DNA of 64,000 nucleotides from an uncultured Geobacter sp. (lineage in GTDB: Bacteria > Desulfobacterota > Desulfuromonadia > Geobacterales > CAIOGM01): positions 1 through 64,000 of the forward strand of contig CAIOGM010000153.1 in NCBI GenBank assembly GCA_903857795.1, given 5' to 3'. The position numbers were made by a program, and so were the translations under genes. The notes below the pieces were generated by a model. That model did no database searches. It was not told the DNA's origin and was given only the letters and a program-made list of their open reading frames with translations. Shown piece after piece: positions 41,575 through 51,344 of this stretch (within the stretch, counting starts at the first letter, position 1; the number at the start of each line of letters is the position of its first letter).

Positions 41575-43269
41575 ATGGCCAAGATAGTCATCGATCCGAT
41601 CACCCGCATCGAGGGGCACTTGAGGATCCAGGCCGAGGTGAACGACGGCCGGGTCACCGACGCCTGGAGCAGCAGCACCATGTTCCGGGGGATAGAGAAG
41701 ATCCTCCAGGGGCGCGACCCCCGGGACGCCTGGTACTTCACCCAGCGCTTCTGCGGGGTCTGCACCACCGTCCACTCCATCGCCTCCATCCGCGCCGTGG
41801 AGAACGCCCTGGACATAACGGTCCCCTACAACGCCGAGATGATCCGCAACCTGATCATCGGCATCCAGGTCGTCCAGGACCATGTGATCCACTTCTACCA
41901 TCTCCATGCCCTGGATTGGGTGGACATCACCTCGGGGCTCAAGGCCGATCCGGTAAAGAGCGCGGCCCTGGCCGCCTCCCTCTCCGATTGGCCCCTCAAC
42001 TCTCCCACCTATTTTAAGGGAGTGCAGGAGAAGCTCTCCACCTTCGTGAACAAGGGAAGGCTTGGCCCCTTCGCCAATGCCTACTGGGGGCACCCGGCCT
42101 ACAAGCTCCCCCCCGAGGCAAACCTCATGGCCACGGCCCACTACCTGGAGGCTCTCGACTGGCAGAGGGAAGTCATCAAGATCCACGCCATCCTGGGGAG
42201 CAAGAACCCTCATCCCCAGACCTTCGTGGTGGGAGGGATGGCCATCCCCATTGATCCCGCCTCCCAGAACGCCCTCAACGCCGAGAAACTGGCGGAGATA
42301 GGTGAGCTCCTGAAGAAGGCCCGGCGTTTCGTGGAGCAGGTCTACATCCCCGACCTCCTGGCCGTAGCCTCCTATTACAAGGAGTGGGCCGGCATCGGCG
42401 CAGGGATCGGCAACTACATGACGTACGGCGAATATCCCCGGGAGGCGGGGGGGAAGAAGCTTTGGCTCCCCCCCGGGATCATCCTGAACCGCGACCTCTC
42501 CAGGGTCTGTCCGGTGGATCACCGCAAGGTCGCCGAATATGTGGACAACTCCTGGTACGAGGGCGACGGCAAGCCCCTTCACCCGTGGGAGGGGTCCACG
42601 GAGGCCCACTACACCGGCCCCGCCCCCCCCTACGACATGATCGATACCAACGCCAAGTACTCCTGGGTCAAGTCCCCCCGCTACGAGGAGAAGGCCATGG
42701 AGGTTGGTCCCCTGGCAAAGATCCTGGTGGCCTACGCTTCGGGGCACGCTCCCACCAGGGGAGCGGTTGACATGGTCCTCAAGCAGCTGGGAGTCGGCCC
42801 CGAGGCGCTCTTCTCCACCCTGGGGAGGACCGCGGCCCGGGGGATCGAGACCCTGCTGGTGGCCAGGGAACTACCCGTCTGGCTGGGGAACCTGACCGCC
42901 AGCATCGGCGGCGGCGACTACACCGCCCACAACAACGAGCGGTGGGACCCGGCTGACTGGCCCGCGGAAGCCTCGGGCTACGGCTTCCACGACGCCCCCC
43001 GGGGCGCCCTGGGTCACTGGATCCGGATCAAGGAGGGGAAGATCCTCAACTACCAGGCGGTGGTCCCCTCCACCTGGAACGCCTCCCCCCGGGATGCCCG
43101 GGGAGAGAGGGGGGCCTACGAGGCGGCGCTGGTGGGGACCCCCATCGCCGACCCCAACAAGCCGCTGGAGATCCTCCGGACCATCCACTCCTTCGACCCT
43201 TGTCTCGCCTGCGCGGTCCATGTGACGGATCCCGAGGGGAACGAGCTGATCAACGTAAAAGTTTCCTAG
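41575..43269 (+). CDS. hyaB: NiFe hydrogenase large subunit
   Basis: 564 residues, three bases after the small subunit. N-terminal RIEGHLRIQ, nickel motif L1 RFCGVCTTVHS and C-terminal L2 SFDPCLACAVH provide the four Cys ligands of the NiFe(CN)2CO site. The maturation protease would cut after the His of DPCLACAVH, removing the tail VTDPEGNELINVKVS. Membrane-bound uptake-type (group 1) layout; it oxidises H2 in the periplasm after twin-arginine co-export with the small subunit. Geobacter papers use hyaL. Confidence 0.95.
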   Translation: MAKIVIDPITRIEGHLRIQAEVNDGRVTDAWSSSTMFRGIEKILQGRDPRDAWYFTQRFCGVCTTVHSIASIRAVENALDITVPYNAEMIRNLIIGIQVVQDHVIHFYHLHALDWVDITSGLKADPVKSAALAASLSDWPLNSPTYFKGVQEKLSTFVNKGRLGPFANAYWGHPAYKLPPEANLMATAHYLEALDWQREVIKIHAILGSKNPHPQTFVVGGMAIPIDPASQNALNAEKLAEIGELLKKARRFVEQVYIPDLLAVASYYKEWAGIGAGIGNYMTYGEYPREAGGKKLWLPPGIILNRDLSRVCPVDHRKVAEYVDNSWYEGDGKPLHPWEGSTEAHYTGPAPPYDMIDTNAKYSWVKSPRYEEKAMEVGPLAKILVAYASGHAPTRGAVDMVLKQLGVGPEALFSTLGRTAARGIETLLVARELPVWLGNLTASIGGGDYTAHNNERWDPADWPAEASGYGFHDAPRGALGHWIRIKEGKILNYQAVVPSTWNASPRDARGERGAYEAALVGTPIADPNKPLEILRTIHSFDPCLACAVHVTDPEGNELINVKVS

Positions 43270-43284
43270 AAAGGGGGCGTACCG

Positions 43285-43953
43285 ATGAGCAGCCAATGCA
43301 AGTTCAAGCGCTACATCTGGGAACTGCCGGTCCGGTGGAGCCACTGGGTCAACGCGGCCTGCATCGTTATCCTTGCCGTGACCGGTCTCTTCATCGCCTC
43401 CCCTGCCTCGGTGGGGCGCGCTCCCTCTGCTTTCTCCATGGGGTGGGTCCGGTTCGTCCACTTCGTGGCGGCCTACACCTTCACCGTCAGCGTCGCCTCC
43501 CGGGTGGTCTGGTCGTTTTTGGGGAACAAGTACGCAGCATGGCGGGAGTTTTTCCCCTTGCTCACCGCCAAGGGGAGAGAAAAGACCCTCGCCATGCTTC
43601 GCTACTACCTCTTTATGGACAAAGAGGTCCCCGAGACCATCGGCCACAATCCCCTGGCCACCACCGCCTACGCTCTCCTCTTCTTCCTCTACCTGCTGAT
43701 GATCGTCACCGGCTTCTCCCTCTACGCCACCCACGCTCCCCAGGGGATACTCTTCACACTGTTCGGCTGGGTCCAGGTCGTCTTTTCCACCCAGAGCATC
43801 CGGCTGATCCACCACCTGAGTATGTACGCCATCTTCGGCTTCGTGGTGAACCACATCTACAGCGCCTGGCTCATGGACATCAAGGAGCATGGCGCCGAGG
43901 TCTCCAGCATGTTCAGCGGCTACCGCTTCACCATCCACCGGAAAGACGACTGA
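43285..43953 (+). CDS. hyaC: Hydrogenase b-type cytochrome subunit
   Basis: 222 residues, 15 bp after the large subunit. Four transmembrane helices with haem-ligating His in RWSHWVNAA, RFVHFVAAY, LIHHLSMYAI and VVNHIYSAW. It carries electrons from the small subunit into the quinone pool. Ends about 35 bp before a terminator hairpin. Matches the HyaC/HupC family in length and topology. Confidence 0.93.
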   Translation: MSSQCKFKRYIWELPVRWSHWVNAACIVILAVTGLFIASPASVGRAPSAFSMGWVRFVHFVAAYTFTVSVASRVVWSFLGNKYAAWREFFPLLTAKGREKTLAMLRYYLFMDKEVPETIGHNPLATTAYALLFFLYLLMIVTGFSLYATHAPQGILFTLFGWVQVVFSTQSIRLIHHLSMYAIFGFVVNHIYSAWLMDIKEHGAEVSSMFSGYRFTIHRKDD

Positions 43954-43988
43954 AACCTGAACAAGCGGTTTACCGCAGGGCTAAACAT

Positions 43989-44025
43989 AAAAACGGCGCA
44001 CCAGGATAAAAGGTGCGCCGTTTTT
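43989..44025 (+). terminator. Intrinsic terminator inside the hydrogenase operon
   Basis: AAAAACGGCGCACC and GGTGCGCCGTTTTT form a 14-bp perfect stem (loop AGGATAAAA) ending in five T. It lies between the cytochrome b gene and the maturation protease gene, so it should reduce read-through into the protease. Confidence 0.85.
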
Positions 44026-44045
44026 CACGACAGGAAAGGATTCCC

Positions 44046-44558
44046 ATGGTTGACTTTTCCCCCGATACACTGGTTCTCGGTATCGGCAACCTCATCATGA
44101 CTGACGACGGGGTCGGTGTGCAGGTCGTCCACCGGCTCCAGGAACGGTACAGTTTTCCGCCAACTGTTCGGCTCCTGGACGGCGGAACCCTGGGGCTGGA
44201 CCTCCTCCCGTACCTGGAGGGGGTTCGGCGGCTCCTGGTGGTGGACGCCGTGGAGACCGACGGCCCGCCTGGAACCCTGATCCGTCTTACCGGCGACGAG
44301 ATCAACATCGCCTTCCGGACCAAGCTCTCTCCCCACCAGATGGGGCTTCAGGATCTCCTCCTGGTGGCGGAACTCCAGGGATTCGCCCCGGAAGAGCTGC
44401 TCCTCCTGGGGGTCCAGCCAGAGGAGATCGGCATGGGGACAGAGTTGACGCCGACGGTGGCGGAGCGGGTTGAACCGCTGGTGGATGCGGTGCTGCACGA
44501 GCTTGAGAGGTGGAACGTGAGGTGGGAACCTATTCCTGATATGCTCCGAGGCTCCTGA
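44046..44558 (+). CDS. hyaD: Hydrogenase maturation protease
   Basis: 170 residues from the ATG at 44046, five bases after GGAAAGGA. LVLGIGNLIMTDDGVGVQVV contains the nickel-binding Glu/Asp motif region (D in TDDGVG), and DGGTLGLDLLPYL, VVDAVE and LSPHQMGL supply the other conserved positions (Asp and His) of the HyaD/HybD peptidase family. It clips the large-subunit C-terminus after nickel insertion. Preceded by a strong terminator; its 3' end overlaps the convergent gene by 29 bp. Geobacter papers use hyaP. Confidence 0.92.
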   Translation: MVDFSPDTLVLGIGNLIMTDDGVGVQVVHRLQERYSFPPTVRLLDGGTLGLDLLPYLEGVRRLLVVDAVETDGPPGTLIRLTGDEINIAFRTKLSPHQMGLQDLLLVAELQGFAPEELLLLGVQPEEIGMGTELTPTVAERVEPLVDAVLHELERWNVRWEPIPDMLRGS

Positions 44559-45153
44559 GCGTCTCCGCCAGTTCGTGATCGGCGATGGCGAAGAACCGCT
44601 CCATCAGTCGCCCGGTGAGCACCGGAGGAGAGAGTGGGATGGAGAGCCGGTAGATGAAGTCCAGGAGAGTGTCCTGACGGTTCTCCTCCAGGAAGAGGGT
44701 GCCGTAGGGATGAACCGGGGCGGAGAAGAAGGCATCCTCCATGACCTCATCGTCCTCGCTGAAGAAGGGGAGCACCATCTCCAGGGCGAGACAGAGCCCT
44801 CCCTGGGGGTCTTCGGAGACGAAGATGAGCAGCTCGTCCTTGTTTTCTCCACCGAACTCGTCATGAAAGGGGCAGACCGTTCCGGCGGGGAGAACCATCA
44901 GCTTCCCGTGAAGGGGATCCAGGCCGTACTGCCACCCTTTCACGGAGAGGAACCGTTCGATCCGGCTGTAGACCTTGGCCGTCCCCTGCTCCATATCCAG
45001 GTAGAACGCGGCACGGAACTCCTCCAGCCGTGCCACCAGGAGTTCCAGGGAGAGATACTCCTCCTCGGCATCCTTGGCAGGGGGGCGCTTGTCCGGGTTG
45101 TTGACCACCAGCCGCAGGTTGGGCCGCTGCCGCTCATCCTTATCCTGGGTCAT
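44530..45153 (-). CDS. Conserved protein of unknown function
   Basis: 207 residues, no signal peptide or membrane segment. N-terminus is charged and probably disordered (TQDKDERQRPNLRLV). The rest is a mixed alpha/beta domain with KVYSRIERFLSVKGWQYGL, LPAGTVCPFHDEFGG and MVLPFFSEDDEVMEDAFF. I do not recognise the family. It overlaps the 3' end of the hydrogenase protease gene by 29 bp, tail to tail. A hydrogenase role is not implied, since it is transcribed from the other side. Confidence 0.55.
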   Translation of the reverse strand: MTQDKDERQRPNLRLVVNNPDKRPPAKDAEEEYLSLELLVARLEEFRAAFYLDMEQGTAKVYSRIERFLSVKGWQYGLDPLHGKLMVLPAGTVCPFHDEFGGENKDELLIFVSEDPQGGLCLALEMVLPFFSEDDEVMEDAFFSAPVHPYGTLFLEENRQDTLLDFIYRLSIPLSPPVLTGRLMERFFAIADHELAETLRSLGAYQE

Positions 45154-45359
45154 GTCAACACTCCTTGCTCGAGGGGCCCGTTGGTCTGGTCTCCCGGCTG
45201 ATGATAAAACAGGCTCCGACCGCTCTTGTGTACCATATCCCCCCGATTATGGCAATCCATTCGGCCTTCAGTCGAAATGTCCTGACAAAGAAGCCGTTCC
45301 TTGCTAGTATCCCCCCCCGAAGAGACGGCCCGTTGCTCACCCCCCCCCCGCGAGGTCCC

Positions 45360-45869
45360 ATGAGACTTACACTCCTCTCCTGCCTGCTCCTCCTCTCCCT
45401 GGGAACTCCCCGTCCGGGGCAGGGGGGGATGTTCTTCAATCCCGGCGCCCAGGGACAGCCGTGGCGGTTCGATGGCCGGGAGTTCGTGCCGGGGGCTGGA
45501 GACGGAGCCGTGGTGCTCCTCCTCCGGGCAGGGTATCTGCCGTTGTTCAGGACGGAAGCGGCGGTAACCCCCTCCATCCCTCTGCCTGACGGGATGGGTG
45601 CCGTCGCCGGCATCTGCTATATCCAGACTGCCGGGGGCAAGCTCGCCTCCGGTGGGGGCCCTCTTCTGGTGGAACGATGTCCCATCGAGGTCATGGACAG
45701 CTCACGGCACAGCCGGCAGATAACCGCAGACAATCACGGCTTTTTTGCCCTGCCGCTCCCCCCCGGGCTCTACGAGCTCCGCACTGCGGCGGGGAGGATC
45801 ACACTCGCCGTGACAACTGGAAGGAGCTCTCTGGCGGCGCTCCGGGTCGGAAAAAGGATGGTGGACTGA
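45360..45869 (+). CDS. Exported protein, unknown function, paired with a metalloprotease
   Basis: 169 residues from the ATG at 45360 (GAGG four bases upstream); the frame is open for 65 more codons upstream but without a better site. Signal peptide [14 protein letters not shown]. The mature part has beta character, with two single Cys ([15 protein letters not shown]) and a carboxypeptidase-regulatory-like segment [20 protein letters not shown]. Its stop is one base before the metalloprotease ATG, so the two are translationally coupled. Two unusually long C-tracts (8 and 10) precede the start. Confidence 0.55.
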   Translation: MRLTLLSCLLLLSLGTPRPGQGGMFFNPGAQGQPWRFDGREFVPGAGDGAVVLLLRAGYLPLFRTEAAVTPSIPLPDGMGAVAGICYIQTAGGKLASGGGPLLVERCPIEVMDSSRHSRQITADNHGFFALPLPPGLYELRTAAGRITLAVTTGRSSLAALRVGKRMVD

Positions 45870-45870
45870 T

Positions 45871-47655
45871 ATGAAAACAGCACGATTGACTGGATTTCTT
45901 GTGGCGCTCTTACTGGTTGGAGCGGCCTTTCCCTTCCCCCTCTTTGCCGGGGCGCTGGATGACTATTACCTGGCCCGCTTCGGAGAAACGGGGCAGAAGA
46001 TCAGCGCCGCAGTGCTGGCGCAGAGCCCCCGGCAGGCCGAGCGCTGCGGTACTCCTCTCTACCGGAACCTCCGCAAAGATTGGCCCCTCCTGGAACCGGC
46101 GACCCGGACGACTCTTGCCAAGTATCTGGCTCTGCCACTCCTCTCCGGCCCGGAGGGCACCATCCTCTCCCCTTCGGGGCGGTTCAAAATTCATTACACC
46201 ACCACCGGCGCCGATGCGGCGACCTCCCTCTGGGCGATGACCACGGCGCAGATTTTCGACGCTGTCTATGCCGCTGAAGCGGCAAATTCGGGGACGGCGC
46301 CGAACCTGGGGTATCTCCCCGCACCGACCCGAAACAGCGCTCCCTACGATGTCTACCTCCAGGACCTGGCCTCCCTGAACGAATATGGTCATACCCATGA
46401 CACGGGACTCATCTCCGGAAGTTCGGTGAGCGCCGCCAGCTATATTGTGGTGGACCGGAGCTTTACGAACTCCCTCTACTCCGGTTACCCCCCCCTGGAG
46501 TCCCTTCAGGTCACGGCGGCCCACGAGTACCATCATGCCATCCAGTTCGGCTACAATTTTTACTTCGACCTCTGGTATGCCGAGGCGACCTCCACCTGGA
46601 TGGAGGAAGAGATCTATGACGGGGTCAACCAGCTCTATACCTATCTCTCCGCCTCTTTGAGTAACCCGACCCTGAGCCTGGACACGGCGGTGAGCACCAC
46701 CACCGGAGGGGGATACGGCCGATGGCTCTTCAACAGGTACCTGGCGGAGCAGCACGGTGTTCCCGTGGTGAGAAAGATGTGGGAACGGCTGGCGACGCTC
46801 CCCGCTCCGGCCAACGGCGCGGACATCCCCATGACCCCGGTTCTCAACGCCGTCCTGATCCAGGAGTACTCAACGAATCTCTCCACCGACTTCTTCGGCT
46901 ATGCCAAGCGGCTCTACAGCCGGGCCTGGCAGAGCCACACCACCGAGATCGATTACATCCCGCGCTACGTTCCCACCGCGACGTATGTCGCCTATCCGGT
47001 GACCACCTCGTCGATACCGGCCCCCTCAATCACCCTCCCTCACTACTCCTACGCCTACATCCGGCTCCCCGCCACCGCATCCGGCGTCACCGTCACCATC
47101 AGCCGGGATTCGGGTATGGAGCTGACGGCATTCCGTGCCGGAGCGGTTTCCGTCGAATATCCGCCGGCCCAGAGCACTCTCCAGACGACGATCTTTATTC
47201 CCCCAACGCCAACGAGCACGGAGATCGTCCTGCTCGTCTGTAACGCCACGGCCATGGATAACCTGTCTGCAGCCTTTACCACCGACGGCAGTATCCCGGT
47301 GCTGCCGGCCTCCGGCGGGAGCAGCGGCGGCGGTGGCGGTTGCTTCATCGCCACCGCCGCGTACGGCAGCTATCTTGCACCGGAGGTGCACTCCCTTCGG
47401 GAGTTCCGCGACCGGGTGCTCCTCTCCGGCAGGGCGGGACGGGGGTTCGTCACCCTCTACTACCGTCTGAGCCCCCCCGTGGCCGACTTCATCCGGAAAC
47501 ATGAACCGCTCCGGGCTGCGACCCGTATCATCCTCACCCCGCTGCTCTACGGAGTGGCCCACCCCCTTGCCGCACTCCTGGGGTTTCTTACCCTGACTGC
47601 CTCCGGTATAATCCGTTTCAGACAGAGAAGAAGCCGCAGCGCCGTCTCGGCCTGA
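45871..47655 (+). CDS. Secreted putative metalloprotease (MXAN_6640-like) with CFI-box C-terminal sorting domain
   Basis: 594 residues. Signal peptide ends at PLFAG. A propeptide-like stretch is followed by a domain with a zinc motif [13 protein letters not shown] (HExxH near residue 215) and a downstream Glu-rich [12 protein letters not shown], as in a Myxococcus-type family of putative metalloproteases. After a Gly/Ser linker (GGSSGGGGG) comes [10 protein letters not shown], the CFI-box; then [12 protein letters not shown], a transmembrane helix ([17 protein letters not shown]) and basic end RFRQRRSR. That C-terminal plan resembles other cleavable sorting tails. Function as a protease is inferred from the motif. 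Confidence 0.78.
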   Translation: MKTARLTGFLVALLLVGAAFPFPLFAGALDDYYLARFGETGQKISAAVLAQSPRQAERCGTPLYRNLRKDWPLLEPATRTTLAKYLALPLLSGPEGTILSPSGRFKIHYTTTGADAATSLWAMTTAQIFDAVYAAEAANSGTAPNLGYLPAPTRNSAPYDVYLQDLASLNEYGHTHDTGLISGSSVSAASYIVVDRSFTNSLYSGYPPLESLQVTAAHEYHHAIQFGYNFYFDLWYAEATSTWMEEEIYDGVNQLYTYLSASLSNPTLSLDTAVSTTTGGGYGRWLFNRYLAEQHGVPVVRKMWERLATLPAPANGADIPMTPVLNAVLIQEYSTNLSTDFFGYAKRLYSRAWQSHTTEIDYIPRYVPTATYVAYPVTTSSIPAPSITLPHYSYAYIRLPATASGVTVTISRDSGMELTAFRAGAVSVEYPPAQSTLQTTIFIPPTPTSTEIVLLVCNATAMDNLSAAFTTDGSIPVLPASGGSSGGGGGCFIATAAYGSYLAPEVHSLREFRDRVLLSGRAGRGFVTLYYRLSPPVADFIRKHEPLRAATRIILTPLLYGVAHPLAALLGFLTLTASGIIRFRQRRSRSAVSA

Positions 47656-47674
47656 CAATTCCCGTGTTTGACGC

Positions 47675-47708
47675 AGGAACGCCCCGGGAAACTCTCCGGG
47701 GCGTTCCT
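47675..47708. terminator. Bidirectional terminator between the CFI-box gene and ppc
   Basis: AGGAACGCCCCGG and CCGGGGCGTTCCT form a perfect 13-bp stem with an eight-base loop, between two convergent genes. No long T-run, but the ends are moderately T-rich (TTCCTATGTTT). Confidence 0.75.
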
Positions 47709-47737
47709 ATGTTTCGAGTATCAGTTGCCGAAAACTG

Positions 47738-50527
47738 CTACCCGGTGTTTCGCAGCCCCGCGGCGATGCCGTTGATGGTGGCTGCCAGGGTGTAGTTGAG
47801 GTCGTCGCTCTCCTCGCCGGAACGTTTGCGCCTCAGGAGCTCCACCTGGATCAGGCTCAAGGGGTCCACGTAGGGGTTTCTCAGGCTGATGGAGCGGGCC
47901 AGGGCAGGATTACTCTCCATGAGACGCTGCTGGCCGGTGATCTCCAGTACCATCTTCCTGGTCCTCTGGTACTCCTGGGTCACCATGCCGAAGACCCGTT
48001 CCCGGAGCGCCTCGTCGGTCACCAGCCCGGCATAGAGCCGGGCGATGGGGAGGTCGACCTTGGTGAGGGCCAGCTCCACGTTCCGGATCAGGTCGTAGAA
48101 GAAGGGGAACCGCCGCATCATGCTCCCCAGCAGCTCCCGTTGCGCTTCCCCCCGGGAGGCGAACCGCTCCAGGGCGGAGCCGACGCCGAACCAGCCGGGG
48201 ATCACATGCCGGCTCTGCATCCAGCCGAACCCCCAGGGGATGGCCCGGAGATCTCCGAGCCCTCTGGCCTGTCCCCGCCGGGCCGGCCGGGAGCCGATCT
48301 TGGCCAGGTCGAACTCCTGTACCGGCGTCGCCTGCTCGAAGTAGGGGATGATGTCCGGATTCTCGGCGATCCGCTCCCGATAGAAGTCGAAGGCCCACCC
48401 GGACATCTCCTCCAGCGCCTCCTCCCACCGCACCTCCGGCCTGGTCTCAACGAGCCCTGTGTTGGCCAGAGCCTCCAGGGATGCGGCCACCATCAGCTCC
48501 AGGTTGCGCACCGCCAGGGCCGGGTCCGAATACTTCCAGTTGATCACCTCCCCCTGTTCGGTCAGCTTGAAGGAGCCGCTGAAGGCGCCGAAGGGCTGGG
48601 CGATAATGGCCCGGTGGGTCGGCCCCCCCCCACGCCCCACGGTCCCTCCCCGACCATGGAAGAGGGTCAGGGTGACGCCGCACTCCGCCGCCACCTGGTG
48701 GAGCGCCCGGTGAGCCTTGAAAATCTCCCATGAACTGGTGAGCATCCCCCCATCCTTGTTGGAGTCCGAGTAGCCGAGCATCACCTCCTGCCTCCGCCCC
48801 CATGAATCCAGGAGGGGGAGATAGGAGGGGGAGTTCCAGAGGGAACGGCAGATCTCCGGCGCGTTGCGCAGGTCTTCGATGGACTCGAAGAGCGGCGCCG
48901 GCATGAGCCCCGGATCACGGCCGTCGGGAGAGGCGGCGCAGTTTACCCCGCAGAGCCCGGCCAGCCAGAGGAGGTTCCGGACGTCATCGGCGGCGGTGGC
49001 GCCGCTGATCACATAGCTCCTGATCGCCTCCGGGTACCGCTTCTTCAACCGCGCCACCTCCCTAAGCGTGGTGAGGAGCTCGATGGTGGCTGCAGAAGGA
49101 AGTGGCGGGATCCGGTCGGGGGTGTCGGCAGTTACCCCGGCGGCCAGCTCCCGGACAGCCGCGGCATGGAGTGCGGCGTGCTGACGGATATCCAGGGCGT
49201 GGAGATGGAACCCGAAGGTCGCCACCTGGCGCAGCAGCGGGTCGATGAGCTGGCGGGCCATCCGTTCCCCGTCGTGGCTCGCCAGGCTCGCCCGGATCAT
49301 GAGGAGATCGGCATTGAACGCCTCCGGCCCCGGGTAGGCTGCGGGGAGGAGATGATCGCTGCCGGCGGCCCGAAGCCGGTGAAGGACGTACTCCAGAAGC
49401 CGCCGGTAGAGCTCGCAGTCGGGGTGGGCCAGCGCCACCGGGCTCACCTCTGGCATGAGCTCCTCGTATCGGGTCAGGAGCGCCGGAATAGCCGGATCGA
49501 TCCCCCGCTGACAGGAGGAGGTGGTGAGCAGCTCCTGCAGCTCCTCCACCCGCTCCCGGTAGAGCCCCAGGATCGTCTCCCGGGCCAGGGCCACGGCCGT
49601 CCCCGTGGAGGCCGCCGTGACAAAAGGGTTCCCGTCCCGGTCGCCGCCGATCCAGGAGCCGAACCTGAGGAGCGTGGGGAGCTCCCGGGGTGCCAGTTCC
49701 CGGCCATAGAGCTGACCGAAGGCCTCGGCGATCTCCTCGTAGAGGGCGGGAAGCGGCCCGACCAGGCAGCCGGGGTAGTGGTCCAGCCCCATCCGGATCT
49801 CGTCGTCCACCGTCGGCTTGCGGCGCCGGACCTCGTCGGTCTGCCAGAGGGCAGACACCTCGGCCAGAATCTCCTGCTGCCTCCGGGACGCCTCGTCATC
49901 GGTGAGGGGGAGCCGGTCCAGGAGCTCCAGGTTCCTGGCGATCCGGCGCCGCTTGAAGAGCGCCACCCGCCGGGTTACCTCCGTGGGGTGGGCGGTAAAG
50001 ACCGGTCGCGCCTCGATTCGCCCCAGGAGAGCCAGTGCCTCATCGGCGCCGATCCCGGCGTCCCGCATCCTCAGCAGCGTCCCCCGGATGGAGCCGGGCT
50101 TGTCGTGAATTCCCCGATTCAGGCGGGTGGCGCGCTGCCGGCGGCGGCGATGGTTGGTCTCGGCCAGGTTGGTCAGTTCGAAGTAGGTGGCAAAAGCTTT
50201 GACGATCTGGAATGCCTCCCCCACTGTCATCTGACCGACGATGCCGACCCCCCGCTCCTGGAGCTCCTGCTCTCCGGGGAAGTCCAGGCACGCCTCCCCC
50301 TGATGATCGTTCAGCTGTCGGTGGCGGATGGCCAGGCGGCGCAGCTCTTCCTCCGCGTCGAAGACCTTTTGTCCTGCCTGCTCCAGGATAACCTCTCCCA
50401 GCAGGTAGCCCAATGAGCGGACATCACGCCGCAGTGGCAGCTCCCGGTCCGCCTCGCTTACTCCGGTCAACTCCGCAAGCCGTTTCACTTGGTTCTCCAC
50501 CCGCCAGTACCATATCCTCTCAGCCAT
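47738..50527 (-). CDS. ppc: Phosphoenolpyruvate carboxylase
   Basis: 929 residues, usual length. Catalytic His in VFTAHPTEVTRR and catalytic motif GYSDSNKDGGMLTSSW; the GRGGTVGRGGGP loop and the conserved end SLRNPYVDPLSLIQVELL with final NTG are all present. It carboxylates PEP to oxaloacetate to replenish the TCA cycle, or runs a biosynthetic entry in acetate-grown cells. No regulator beside it. Single-gene unit, convergent with the CFI-box gene. Confidence 0.97.
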   Translation of the reverse strand: MAERIWYWRVENQVKRLAELTGVSEADRELPLRRDVRSLGYLLGEVILEQAGQKVFDAEEELRRLAIRHRQLNDHQGEACLDFPGEQELQERGVGIVGQMTVGEAFQIVKAFATYFELTNLAETNHRRRRQRATRLNRGIHDKPGSIRGTLLRMRDAGIGADEALALLGRIEARPVFTAHPTEVTRRVALFKRRRIARNLELLDRLPLTDDEASRRQQEILAEVSALWQTDEVRRRKPTVDDEIRMGLDHYPGCLVGPLPALYEEIAEAFGQLYGRELAPRELPTLLRFGSWIGGDRDGNPFVTAASTGTAVALARETILGLYRERVEELQELLTTSSCQRGIDPAIPALLTRYEELMPEVSPVALAHPDCELYRRLLEYVLHRLRAAGSDHLLPAAYPGPEAFNADLLMIRASLASHDGERMARQLIDPLLRQVATFGFHLHALDIRQHAALHAAAVRELAAGVTADTPDRIPPLPSAATIELLTTLREVARLKKRYPEAIRSYVISGATAADDVRNLLWLAGLCGVNCAASPDGRDPGLMPAPLFESIEDLRNAPEICRSLWNSPSYLPLLDSWGRRQEVMLGYSDSNKDGGMLTSSWEIFKAHRALHQVAAECGVTLTLFHGRGGTVGRGGGPTHRAIIAQPFGAFSGSFKLTEQGEVINWKYSDPALAVRNLELMVAASLEALANTGLVETRPEVRWEEALEEMSGWAFDFYRERIAENPDIIPYFEQATPVQEFDLAKIGSRPARRGQARGLGDLRAIPWGFGWMQSRHVIPGWFGVGSALERFASRGEAQRELLGSMMRRFPFFYDLIRNVELALTKVDLPIARLYAGLVTDEALRERVFGMVTQEYQRTRKMVLEITGQQRLMESNPALARSISLRNPYVDPLSLIQVELLRRKRSGEESDDLNYTLAATINGIAAGLRNTG

Positions 50528-50630
50528 GATTCCACCTCTCCCTGCTCTCCGGGGACTCTTTATGCCGTCCCGGGGGAGGGAATCCTACCACAAAACCGGC
50601 TGAGAGGGGCCGAGAAATCGGTCCTGCGCG

Positions 50631-51287
50631 TTACCGGATACACAACCCATCGACGGTCAGCGCCCCATTCTCGACCACCACCCCCTGCAGCAGGGTCAGA
50701 CCGCTGGTCGAGACATACGCCTCGTCGTATCCCCCTCTGAGAGTGATCTCCAGGGGGCGGGCCAGACGCAGCACTTCCGTAAGGGCCCCCGCCTGGGCCA
50801 TGATGGTGTCGCCGCTCCGGGTCGCCGGGTCGCTGTAGGCGTCCATGACCAGCGGGTAACCCCGGCCGCTCTCCAGGAGCATGACCGGGAGTCCGGACGC
50901 TCCCGTAGGAAGGGATGATGGCGCAAGGCTCCTGCTCACCTCGTTGGAGTAGCCGCTCTCATTCCCGGCGCTGTCATAATCGGTGACGGCAAAATAATAG
51001 GTAACACCGTCGGTAAGATTGCTCAGCGAATAGGTTGTGGCGCTCCCCACGTCAATGGAGGCGGAGTAGCTACCTGATCCTCTCCCCAGGTGGAGCCGGT
51101 AGCCGCTGATTCCGGTAAAAGGAGATCCGTCGGCATTGAGCGGCGGGTTCCACGTCAACGTCACCTCTCCCCCTCTGCTCTCCCCCGGGAGAGGAGGGAG
51201 CAGGAGAAGGGTCACGGCCAGTATCAGGAGCAGCGGGCGCAAACGGCGGCAAACGGACAGATACTCTTCCCTGCAGGGTGTTTCCAT
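50631..51287 (-). CDS. Exported fibronectin type III domain protein, under riboswitch control
   Basis: 218 residues from the ATG at 51287 (GGGGAGGA upstream). Signal peptide RRLRPLLLILAVTLLLLPP. Residues about 40-130 are one fibronectin type III domain (VTLTWNPPLNADGSPFTGIS, YRLHLGRGSGSY, YYFAVTDYDSAGNESGYSN). The C-terminal part has IMAQAGALTEVLRLARPLEI, LRGGYDEAYVS and LTLLQGVVVENGALTVDG, a beta-rich module I associate with Geobacter extracellular proteins. Preceded by a GEMM-type riboswitch with a terminator. A surface or matrix role is inferred, not shown. Confidence 0.72.
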   Translation of the reverse strand: METPCREEYLSVCRRLRPLLLILAVTLLLLPPLPGESRGGEVTLTWNPPLNADGSPFTGISGYRLHLGRGSGSYSASIDVGSATTYSLSNLTDGVTYYFAVTDYDSAGNESGYSNEVSRSLAPSSLPTGASGLPVMLLESGRGYPLVMDAYSDPATRSGDTIMAQAGALTEVLRLARPLEITLRGGYDEAYVSTSGLTLLQGVVVENGALTVDGLCIR

Positions 51288-51344
51288 GGGTTCCTCCCCG
51301 TTCCGGCCTGACCGGAATGGCTGGTGGCTGGAGGCGGCCCGGAC

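Noticed and set aside
40393-42747. A 784-codon open frame on the minus strand
   Set aside because: It is antisense to the hydrogenase small and large subunit genes, whose motifs are unmistakable; its composition is that of a shadow frame.
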